This document shows positions 7,590 to 14,557 of a stretch of DNA of 16,211 nucleotides, one piece after another. How positions within the stretch are numbered: the stretch's first letter is position 1; every line of letters starts with the position of its first letter. Origin of the DNA: Proteobacteria bacterium UBA6920. Lineage in GTDB: Bacteria; Pseudomonadota; Gammaproteobacteria; SG8-11. Location: positions 1 to 16,211 of the forward strand of contig DKAS01000087.1 in assembly GCA_002448875.1 (NCBI GenBank), read 5' to 3'. The notes beneath the pieces are model-generated. The model was not told the DNA's origin. It was given only the letters and a program-made list of their open reading frames with translations, and ran no database searches. Both the position numbers and the translations under genes were made by a program.

Positions 7590-10500
7590 CCAGCGGATTA
7601 TGCCGGATCTTTTCCCTTGCCATACCTCAAGTTATCGTCTCGGCGGGTCTGGCCCTGTTGCCCGTTTCCGCGACGGCGCTGGCGTCGGCGGACAGCACGG
7701 CCATTACCGCTGATGCGGCCGTCACCACTTCCGACATGGTCCTCACCGCCGCCGAACGCGCCTGGATCGCCGCCCATCCCCGTATCGTGTTTGCCGTTGA
7801 CGGCAGTTGGGAGCCCATCGTACTGAAAAATCCCGATGGCAGCTATTCCGGTATCGATCTGGATTTCGTCGATCGCTTGAATAAGCTGCTGGGTACCCGC
7901 ATCGTCATCGAAACCGGCAACTGGTCGGAGCTGGTGGAAAAGTTGAAGCACCGCCAGATCGACGGCCTGACGTCCTCCTCGGTGCAGGACGAGCGGCGTG
8001 CCTATGCCAACTTTACTGCGCCTTATGTTTCCTTCCAGAAATTCATCTATCTAAAGGATGCCGCCGGTTCGCGGAAATTTACCGCCGCAGATCTCGCGGG
8101 CAAACACATCACCTTCCAGGCCGGCAACCTGTTTGAGAAGAATTCCCTGGAGGCATATGCAGGCGTCGTGGCTATGGGCAAAACCACCCGCGATGAGCAG
8201 ATTGCGGCCGTGCTGGCCGGGGAGGCGGATGGATTCGTCGGTGATTTCGCCTTCGATTACTGGCTGACGAAACAAGGTATCCGCTATTTCGAGCCCGTTG
8301 TGGCGCTGCGCGAACCCATTAACCTGGTTTATTCCATCCGCGAAGACTGGCCGGAACTGGCGGTAATCATTGACAAGGGCCTGCGGCGGATATCCGCGGA
8401 TGAACGCATGCACATTGTCGACCGCTATCTGAGGGAAGAACCCAGGAAAATCAGCGTGATGGATGACTTCGCCCTGAGCGACGCCGAGGCGGTGTGGTTG
8501 CAGGGACGCCATCGGGTGCGAGTACGGATCGGCGACCAGCCGCCCTATATGTTCAAACAACCGGTACCTTCCGGCCTGGCGGTGGATTATCTCGACGCGG
8601 TGGCCAAGCGTTTCGGTTTTACCGTCGACTACGTGAACGACATCCTCGATTGGCCGACTGCAATGCAGGATATCAACGGTCCGCGACAAAGTTACGATAT
8701 GTTGCTGTCCATGAGCAGCACCCCGGAACGGGAACGGGAGTTCGCCTTGACCAATGCGTTCCACGCCGTGCCCTGGGTGATATACACGCGCAAGGACAGC
8801 CCGTTTATCAGTGGTCTGGAGAGCCTGCGTGGTAAAACCTTGGCCCAGGAAAAAGGGTTCATTATCGTCGATAGGATACGCGCCGACTTTCCCGGGATTC
8901 AACTGCTGGAGGTGGCAAGCAGCGAGGATGCGCTGCGCGCGGTGGCCACTGGCAGGGCCGACGGCTATGTTGGCAATCTGGGCGTCGCCAGTTTTCTGAT
9001 CAAGCGTGATGGCTTCGCCAATCTCGTGGTGGCGGCGCCCGCGCCGTTTGGTGACAACCAGCAGGCAATGGCGGTGCGCAAGGATTGGCCGGAACTGGTG
9101 TCGCTGATCAACAAAGGCATCAGCGCCATGCCGGCGGACCAGCGCAATCAACTGGCCGAAAAGTGGATGGCGGTGGAGGCGCGACCGCTGGTCGATTATA
9201 CGCTGGTGTGGCAGGTGCTGATCGCCGCTACACTGCTGGTGCTGGTGTTCGTCTACTGGAATCGCAAACTGGCACGCGAAATAATTCATCGCCAGCGCAT
9301 AGCCTCCGACCTGCAGACAGAAAAGGAGCGGGCGCAACGCTACCTCGATACGGCGCAGACTATCATGGTCGCACTGGACGTAAAGGGCACCGTTACCATG
9401 ATCAATCGCGCTGGTTGCCGCCTGCTGGGGTACACGGAGGGGGAGCTGCTTGGTCGGAACTGGTTTGCCACTTGTCTGCCACAACCTGAAGGCATGGAAA
9501 CGGCGTATCCCATGTTTCAGCAAATCATCAGCGGTGAAATCCCGGGGATGGACTATTTCGAAAACCGCATACGTCTTAAAAATGGCGATATACGCCTGTG
9601 TGCCTGGCATAACGCTTTTTTTCGCGACCGGGCCGACGCAGTTGTCGGTATCCTGAGTTCGGGGGAGGATATTACTGAACGCAAACAAGCCGAGGAGCGC
9701 CTGCGGGAGAGCGAAGAAAAACTTCGAGGTTTGTATGAATTGTCTCCGCTGGGCATTGCCCTGACCGATATGCGAGGAAAGTATCTCGATTTTAACGAAT
9801 CATTTGCCAAAATCGGCGGCTATCCCGCATCTGAGTTGCGCGCACTGGATAACTGGGCGCTTACACCGCCCGAGTATGCGGAGCAGGAGGCGGCGCAACT
9901 GGCGTCCTTGTCCGCCAGCGGTCGTTATGGGCCTTGCGAAAAGGAATATCTGCGTAAAGACGGCAGTCGGGTATCGATACGTCTCAATGGTGTTCTCGTT
10001 ACCGGTCATGACGGTCAGCGGTGCATCTGGTCGCTGGTAGAGGATATCACCCGTCAGAAATGTCATGAAGCGGAGCTGCAGCAGGCGAAGGAGTCCGCTG
10101 AACGGGCTAACCGGGCGAAATCGGAGTTTTTGTCGCGCATGAGCCATGAGCTGCGCACGCCGATGAACGCTATCCTCGGATTTTCGCAGTTGTTGAAATA
10201 CGACCCCTCGCTGCAGGTGCAGCAACAGGAAAATATCGACGAGATTCTCAAAGCCGGTTTCCACCTCCTCGACTTGATCAACGAAGTACTCGACCTGGCA
10301 CGTATCGAATCAGGCCGCATGACGCTAAATCTTGAACCCATCGAGATAACGATGCTGCTGCAGGAATGCGTGGGCCTGACGCAACCGCTGGCCAGCCAGC
10401 GGTGGGTTTCCCTGCAGGAAGCGACGGTCGCCAATGAATACCTGGTGCTGGCGGATCAAGTCCGTCTCCGGCAGGTGTTGCTCAATCTTCTGGCCAACGC

Positions 10501-11260
10501 CATCAAGTACAATCGGGAAGGCGGCACGGTAAAGCTGGAGATCACGGCACGCGACCAGGTGTTGCGCATCAACGTCATCGATACCGGCATGGGGATAGAG
10601 GCGGACGAGCTCGACCAAATTTTTCAACCGTTCAACCGGCTTGGAGTCCGGACCGTGGAAATCGAGGGCACCGGCATCGGCCTGTCCATCAGTCGCAGTC
10701 TGGTGGAGCTGATGGGTGGGCGTATAGGCGTGGAAAGCCAGCCGGGCGTCGGAAGCAGTTTCTGGATAGAACTGCCGATTACCACCTCGGCGGCCGCGCT
10801 GCCCATGGTTGCGCCGGTGGGCGGGGTAGAAGATTTGGCGATCCACGACGAAGGTAAGTGGACGGTGTTGTATATCGAAGACAACCCCGCGAATTTGAAA
10901 CTGGTACAAAGTATTCTGTCGCTGCATCGACCCCAGATCAGGTTGCTGACCGCGGATCTGCCTGCGCCGGGACTGGCACTGGCTCGCCACAGTCGTCCGG
11001 ATTTGATATTGCTTGACATCAATCTACCGGAAATGGATGGCTACCAGGTTCTGGCAAGACTGCGCTCCGAACCCATGCTGCGCCAGGTGCCGGTGATCGC
11101 CGTCACCGCCCGGGCCATGCCGCAGGATATAGAACGCGGACGCGAAGCGAGTTTTTCCGCCTATCTCACCAAACCGCTGGAAATAAGCAGTTTTCTCCAG
11201 GCCCTCGATCACTGTCTGGGGACCTTGGCCAGTCAGCGGGTGTCCGTCGTAGAACATTGA
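7586..11260 (+). CDS. BvgS/EvgS-like hybrid sensor histidine kinase with two periplasmic substrate-binding domains
   Basis: This is a 1224-residue inner-membrane kinase. Residues 1-32 are a signal peptide or first membrane anchor. Two solute-binding-protein family 3 (Venus flytrap) domains follow at about 50-290 and 300-530, predicted to be periplasmic and ligand-sensing. A transmembrane helix lies at about 539-557. Two PAS domains are at about 585-705 and 713-835. The HisKA H-box carries His854 in an MSHELRTPMNAI context. The ATPase domain has Asn971 in the N-box and the GTGIGLSISR loop from Gly1028. A C-terminal receiver has phospho-acceptor Asp1144 (LLDINLPEMDG) and Lys1196. There is no HPt domain after the receiver, unlike BvgS and EvgS, so a separate phosphotransfer or response-regulator protein is needed. 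No such gene is in the window. A GGGA lies close before the ATG. Confidence 0.92.
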   Translation: MTSGLCRIFSLAIPQVIVSAGLALLPVSATALASADSTAITADAAVTTSDMVLTAAERAWIAAHPRIVFAVDGSWEPIVLKNPDGSYSGIDLDFVDRLNKLLGTRIVIETGNWSELVEKLKHRQIDGLTSSSVQDERRAYANFTAPYVSFQKFIYLKDAAGSRKFTAADLAGKHITFQAGNLFEKNSLEAYAGVVAMGKTTRDEQIAAVLAGEADGFVGDFAFDYWLTKQGIRYFEPVVALREPINLVYSIREDWPELAVIIDKGLRRISADERMHIVDRYLREEPRKISVMDDFALSDAEAVWLQGRHRVRVRIGDQPPYMFKQPVPSGLAVDYLDAVAKRFGFTVDYVNDILDWPTAMQDINGPRQSYDMLLSMSSTPEREREFALTNAFHAVPWVIYTRKDSPFISGLESLRGKTLAQEKGFIIVDRIRADFPGIQLLEVASSEDALRAVATGRADGYVGNLGVASFLIKRDGFANLVVAAPAPFGDNQQAMAVRKDWPELVSLINKGISAMPADQRNQLAEKWMAVEARPLVDYTLVWQVLIAATLLVLVFVYWNRKLAREIIHRQRIASDLQTEKERAQRYLDTAQTIMVALDVKGTVTMINRAGCRLLGYTEGELLGRNWFATCLPQPEGMETAYPMFQQIISGEIPGMDYFENRIRLKNGDIRLCAWHNAFFRDRADAVVGILSSGEDITERKQAEERLRESEEKLRGLYELSPLGIALTDMRGKYLDFNESFAKIGGYPASELRALDNWALTPPEYAEQEAAQLASLSASGRYGPCEKEYLRKDGSRVSIRLNGVLVTGHDGQRCIWSLVEDITRQKCHEAELQQAKESAERANRAKSEFLSRMSHELRTPMNAILGFSQLLKYDPSLQVQQQENIDEILKAGFHLLDLINEVLDLARIESGRMTLNLEPIEITMLLQECVGLTQPLASQRWVSLQEATVANEYLVLADQVRLRQVLLNLLANAIKYNREGGTVKLEITARDQVLRINVIDTGMGIEADELDQIFQPFNRLGVRTVEIEGTGIGLSISRSLVELMGGRIGVESQPGVGSSFWIELPITTSAAALPMVAPVGGVEDLAIHDEGKWTVLYIEDNPANLKLVQSILSLHRPQIRLLTADLPAPGLALARHSRPDLILLDINLPEMDGYQVLARLRSEPMLRQVPVIAVTARAMPQDIERGREASFSAYLTKPLEISSFLQALDHCLGTLASQRVSVVEH

Positions 11261-11310
11261 ACCAGCTTTGCTGGCGTCATTGCTTAAACTTCCCCAGGAA
11301 AAAGGGGTTT
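11261..11310 (+). terminator. weak hairpins after the kinase gene
   Basis: CCAGC-TTT-GCTGG (11262-11274) forms a 5-bp stem immediately after the kinase stop. CCCC/GGGG (11292-11295 and 11304-11307) followed by TTT forms another weak stem. Neither is a strong intrinsic terminator, so read-through into the next gene is possible. Confidence 0.25.
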
Positions 11311-11343
11311 GGCAAACAGACGATATCGTCTAAGATGTTTTGG

Positions 11344-11370
11344 TTTGACCCATACCGAGCATGCTATGAA
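11344..11370 (+). promoter_or_regulatory. candidate promoter for the CsgG-like/TPR lipoprotein gene
   Basis: TTGACC (11344-11349) is a close -35 match. TATGAA (11365-11370) preceded by TGC forms an extended -10. Spacing is 15 bp, which the extended -10 could compensate. It sits about 55 bp upstream of the ATG at 11426. Confidence 0.4.
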
Positions 11371-11425
11371 ATTCTGGCATGAATAACAAATGTCAAAGAT
11401 CCTAATGAAAAGAAAAAGGGGCGAA

Positions 11426-11488
11426 ATGACGGTGAATATTCAACGGAAGTCAGAAGCGGCGATTAAAATTGCAGCCGCGAGTTTTTAA
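11426..11488 (+). pseudogene. displaced 5' end (signal peptide) of the CsgG-like lipoprotein gene, frameshifted
   Basis: An AAGGGG sits just before ATG 11426. The frame encodes 20 residues with a basic start and a hydrophobic run (IKIAAASF), then stops at TAA 11486-11488. Adding one T to the run of five at 11482-11486 continues it as FLICGLSLSGCGAPN, in the frame of the downstream protein. The result is a complete lipoprotein signal with lipobox Leu-Ser-Gly-Cys. An in-frame ATG at 11405 could extend the leader by seven residues (MKRKRGE). This is therefore the true beginning of the next gene, separated from it by a one-base shift. Confidence 0.7.
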
Positions 11489-11496
11489 TATGTGGA

Positions 11497-12717
11497 TTGT
11501 CGTTAAGCGGCTGTGGCGCGCCGAATATAAAACAAACCGTGTTGATGCCGGCCAAGGCCGGCGCAATGAAAGACTCGAGAAATATCGCAGTCGTCGGTTT
11601 CTCCGGTGATAAGGATCAAATTTTCACGCGGCAGCTGAATTCCTACGTCAGCAATATTCAGGTGAAGGATGCGCCATATTTTCAAGTAATAGACCACGCC
11701 GCTTTGACGTCCATCCTCCAGCAGCATTTCATTCAGCCCGCGGCCATCGTGCCCAACCCGGCCGTTGCGGCGGTGGTGCCCGACCCCGGGGAGGCCATCG
11801 CTGCCTTGGGGAAGCTGGCTGCAACCGCTCCCGGCATGTCAAAGCAAGCGCGTAAAGCCGCCAAAAATGCCGCCAAGCAGGCCGCTGCGGCAGCGCCGAC
11901 AGCGCCGGAAATTCCCGTCGTCCCGTCCGTCATTGCCCCGGAATATATATTTCAGGTGGCGGATGCAGCAAAGCTCGGGCAGCTTGCCGGCGCGGATACG
12001 ATTCTAAGCGGGGTCGTCACCTGGCCGGATGTCGCCATCGCCAAGAGTTCAGAGGAGAAAACCCGCTGTGCGGAGTATGAAAAACGCAGTTCGGATCGGG
12101 CCATGACCCCCGGCATTAAGGGCAGTAAATGCGTGCGCAATGAGAAATATGTCGTCGCCTGTACCACGCAAACCAGTGATATCGGTTTTTCCCTGAATGC
12201 GGTCAAGGTTTCGGCCAACACGGTCGCCTTTTCCAAAGATTACAAAGGCAAAGCGGAGCACAAATTCTGTGACGACGATCAGAATGCGAAAGCCCTCGAT
12301 CCCATGGAGCTCTCCAATACGGCCATCGCCAGCGCGTTGAGTTTTCTGCGTCAGGATCTCGCGCCTTATACCGTAGAGATCACCATTCAATTGCTGGATA
12401 AAGACGAGAGCCAATTAGCCAGCAAGCCACAGGCGTTTCAGTTAATGAACAACGGTCTGCAATTCGCCAAAGACGGTCGCATGGACAGAGCCTGCGAGAA
12501 CTTTGAAAACGCGAAGACCGAGTATGACCAATCTCCGGCGCTGCTCTACAATCTTGGCGTCTGCGCCGAAGTCATGAACGAACTAGGCCTGGCCAGCACT
12601 CTGTATCAGAAGGCTGATCGCCTGACCACCAAGAACAATAAAACCATCAGTATGGCATTGAACCGGATAAGTGAACGGATTGCGAAAGACGCTCAGCTGG
12701 AAACTCAGTTACGCTAG
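11497..12717 (+). CDS. CsgG-like lipoprotein with C-terminal TPR region (start lost to frameshift)
   Basis: The intact frame encodes 406 residues if started at TTG 11497. That is probably not the natural start (see the displaced leader at 11426). The lipobox LSGC lies right at the beginning, with Cys6. The segment RNIAVVGFSGDKDQIF at 28-43 and the FQVIDHAALTSILQQ motif, followed later by AAKLGQLAGADTILSGVVT, match the pattern of CsgG/HfaB-type periplasmic domains. An Ala-rich insert of roughly 65 residues (many AAP and AKN units) interrupts this domain. The last about 95 residues form a TPR-like helical region (QLMNNGLQFAKDG, CENFENAK, LLYNLGVCAEV). A paired-cysteine middle region may be disulfide-bonded. 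The protein probably sits on the periplasmic side of the outer membrane. CsgG relatives build secretion pores or serve as scaffolds; which applies here is unknown. Confidence 0.72.
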   Translation: MSLSGCGAPNIKQTVLMPAKAGAMKDSRNIAVVGFSGDKDQIFTRQLNSYVSNIQVKDAPYFQVIDHAALTSILQQHFIQPAAIVPNPAVAAVVPDPGEAIAALGKLAATAPGMSKQARKAAKNAAKQAAAAAPTAPEIPVVPSVIAPEYIFQVADAAKLGQLAGADTILSGVVTWPDVAIAKSSEEKTRCAEYEKRSSDRAMTPGIKGSKCVRNEKYVVACTTQTSDIGFSLNAVKVSANTVAFSKDYKGKAEHKFCDDDQNAKALDPMELSNTAIASALSFLRQDLAPYTVEITIQLLDKDESQLASKPQAFQLMNNGLQFAKDGRMDRACENFENAKTEYDQSPALLYNLGVCAEVMNELGLASTLYQKADRLTTKNNKTISMALNRISERIAKDAQLETQLR

Positions 12718-13056
12718 CTGATAATAGGATTTTTTAAAATGTTCGACCGCGGGTCAGCTCCTCAGGGAGCTGACCTTTTCTTTTATGGCTGATGCATGCA
12801 ATGCCCAGCAGTCAATACGCGTATATTCCTGCATCCTTCCGATGGACTTTTTCTGGCATATTTTGCCAGCTGGCGCACATTTCCAGGGAATGCCCGCTAC
12901 TGACGCATAAAGATTCCGTCAGGAATTCACGCAAACAACTTAATGCGGACCGGGATCTCACCGGCCAGGGTCCGCTGGGCAACCGTCCGTATCTACATTC
13001 GCAATGCAGAATATCAATGATATCAACTGCATACTCTAGTCATTTGTGGTGGTCGC
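12718..13056. other. 339 bp intergenic region before the bL21-like gene
   Basis: The first part holds the intrinsic terminator. The remainder, 12785-13056, should contain the promoter of the two-gene unit, but I find no clear -35/-10 pair. A small inverted repeat ATATC-AAT-GATAT (13011-13023) lies about 35 bp before the start codon and could be an operator. A frame from 12792 runs into the next gene, but it has no Shine-Dalgarno and no recognisable content. Confidence 0.5.
12752..12784 (+). terminator. strong intrinsic terminator
   Basis: GGTCAGCTCC and GGAGCTGACC form a perfect 10-bp stem with a 4-nt TCAG loop, followed by TTTTCTTTT. It lies 35 bp after the CsgG-like gene and separates its transcript from the bL21-like/MORN unit. 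Confidence 0.93.
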
Positions 13057-14541
13057 ATGAAAAAAAACCTATACGCCATTGTCAAGAGCGGACATCGGGA
13101 ATACAAGCTCACTCCCGGCAAATCGATGCGCTATGCACCCCTGGAAGCCGGACCCGGGGATCCCTATCAATTCAGCCAGATCGTTAAAGTCGTCGTCGGC
13201 GACCAGGTCATTGTCGGTGATCCCTGTATCGAGGGCGCCTGCGTGCGGGCAACCGTGGTCGGGGATGAAAGAGAGCGAGGGACCATCATCTTTCGCTTGA
13301 AACGCCGCATTCAGTACCACCGCAAAAGCAAACACCGGCTGCGCTACACCCGGTTGAAAATCAATGAGATCGCGGTGGGTGATGCGGTTTTTAAAATTGA
13401 CGATATCGATCCGCGGAAACTCAAAAGATTGGAAGCCGCGATGAAAAAAGCCGTGCGCTCCCCGGATCACCACAGTGCAATCAAGGCAGACACCCTGCCG
13501 TCGGCGGCGATTTTCAGCTCAGAATCCGCGGGCAAGTCCGTGGCGGAGCCGGTGAAAACGCCGCCGGCAAAGGTCGCGGAAATATCCACTCATGGTTCCG
13601 TACCGAAGCCCGTAATCAACGACGTGACAGCGACCGTGTCAGCAACCGGGAAAAAAGTTTTGGCCGAATCTAATGTGCCGGTGACAACAACGCCGGCGCA
13701 GGTAGAACCAAAACCGGTGAATTCTCCCGGGGTGAAATCCGGGCACAAAGAAGTGGCCGAAGTCTCGCCGGCATCGGCAAGTAATACCGCTACAGATGCA
13801 GGTCTCGCGAGGGTGCGGGTAAAAACGCCAACGCCGCGGGACGCGACAAAGTCTATTAACGGTCCAGGGGAGGAATTGCGGAGCAAAGCCACGACGGAAG
13901 CCGTGCCCGCGTCCGGGAAAAAAGCCGAGGCACGGAACGATGCCACGCCGCCGCCGTTGAAAACGGCGCCGACGGCAGCCGCGGCAAGACCTGAAAAGGA
14001 CACCGTGGCGGTGCCCACGAGCAAAACCCCGGCCGAACCAGTGCTGGTTTCCGGCAAGAACGGCGTTGCGGATACGAAAACAGCCGTAAGCTCAGAACCT
14101 GCCCATGAGGCAATATCCGGAACGGCGCCAGCGATCGCGGTGGCATCGTCCGTCCCCGCGGCAGCGCCGTCGCGCGCAACGGCGCAAACTAGCGGCGAAA
14201 ATATTCTTGGATCCGCGCCGGCACGGGAAAGCGCTGCCGTGCCCGCCAGGGCGATCGATGCCGCAAGGGCAAAACACAAGGATGTCACGCCCGCGAAAAC
14301 CGTCGCCGCGAATGCATCGCCTTATTCCCAGCAAAGTGACGGGAAGAGCGGCCGCGCCAGGGCGTTGCTGGCATTGGTTGCGGCACTCATGGTGATCGGT
14401 ATTCTCGGCCTGTGGTGGCACCAGGAGCCGACGGCGACGCCAGCGCCTATGGCACTGAGCAAGTCGGATCTCATGGAAACGCCCTTACGCGACACCCTGT
14501 CCGCGGAAAGCCCCAATTCGCCGATACAACCGCCTGACTGA
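13057..14541 (+). CDS. ribosomal protein bL21-like domain fused to a long disordered linker and C-terminal membrane anchor
   Basis: This is a 494-residue protein. Residues 3-107 follow the bL21 pattern along their length: LYAIVKSGHREYKL start, PGD, VVVGDQVIVGDPCIEGACVRATVV, then the basic signature FRLKRRIQYHRKSKHRLRYT and LKINEI. Canonical bL21 is about 103 residues and ends here. In this protein the Gly of the GHR signature is Lys92. Residues 135-430 are low-complexity, rich in Ala, Pro, Thr, Ser, Val and Lys. One transmembrane helix (ALLALVAALMVIGILGLWW) is at 436-454, with a 40-residue tail after it. No signal peptide is present, so the bL21-like domain should be cytoplasmic and the tail periplasmic. 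A weak GGTGG precedes the ATG. The MORN lipoprotein gene follows after 16 bp. It is not the housekeeping rplU: it lacks rpmA next to it and has the extra 390 residues. The bL21-like part may still bind RNA or ribosomes; that is inference. Confidence 0.75.
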   Translation: MKKNLYAIVKSGHREYKLTPGKSMRYAPLEAGPGDPYQFSQIVKVVVGDQVIVGDPCIEGACVRATVVGDERERGTIIFRLKRRIQYHRKSKHRLRYTRLKINEIAVGDAVFKIDDIDPRKLKRLEAAMKKAVRSPDHHSAIKADTLPSAAIFSSESAGKSVAEPVKTPPAKVAEISTHGSVPKPVINDVTATVSATGKKVLAESNVPVTTTPAQVEPKPVNSPGVKSGHKEVAEVSPASASNTATDAGLARVRVKTPTPRDATKSINGPGEELRSKATTEAVPASGKKAEARNDATPPPLKTAPTAAAARPEKDTVAVPTSKTPAEPVLVSGKNGVADTKTAVSSEPAHEAISGTAPAIAVASSVPAAAPSRATAQTSGENILGSAPARESAAVPARAIDAARAKHKDVTPAKTVAANASPYSQQSDGKSGRARALLALVAALMVIGILGLWWHQEPTATPAPMALSKSDLMETPLRDTLSAESPNSPIQPPD

Positions 14542-14546
14542 TTATT

Positions 14547-14550
14547 GGAG
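14547..14550 (+). promoter_or_regulatory. Shine-Dalgarno that decides the MORN lipoprotein start
   Basis: GGAG lies 1 nt before the ATG at 14552 but 7 nt before the in-frame ATG at 14558. Ribosome spacing therefore favours 14558. Confidence 0.7.
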
Positions 14551-14557
14551 TATGCCC

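Noticed and set aside
8051..9688. Minus-strand open frame of 545 codons inside the kinase gene
   Set aside because: It lies entirely opposite well-supported kinase domains, has no recognisable domain and no neighbouring promoter or Shine-Dalgarno.
13057..13380. Housekeeping rplU gene
   Set aside because: The frame continues 390 residues beyond the bL21-like domain into a linker and membrane helix, and no rpmA follows. A paralogue fits better.
13590..14288. Minus-strand frame opposite the bL21-like linker
   Set aside because: The low-complexity linker opens several frames. This one has no start signal and no family resemblance.
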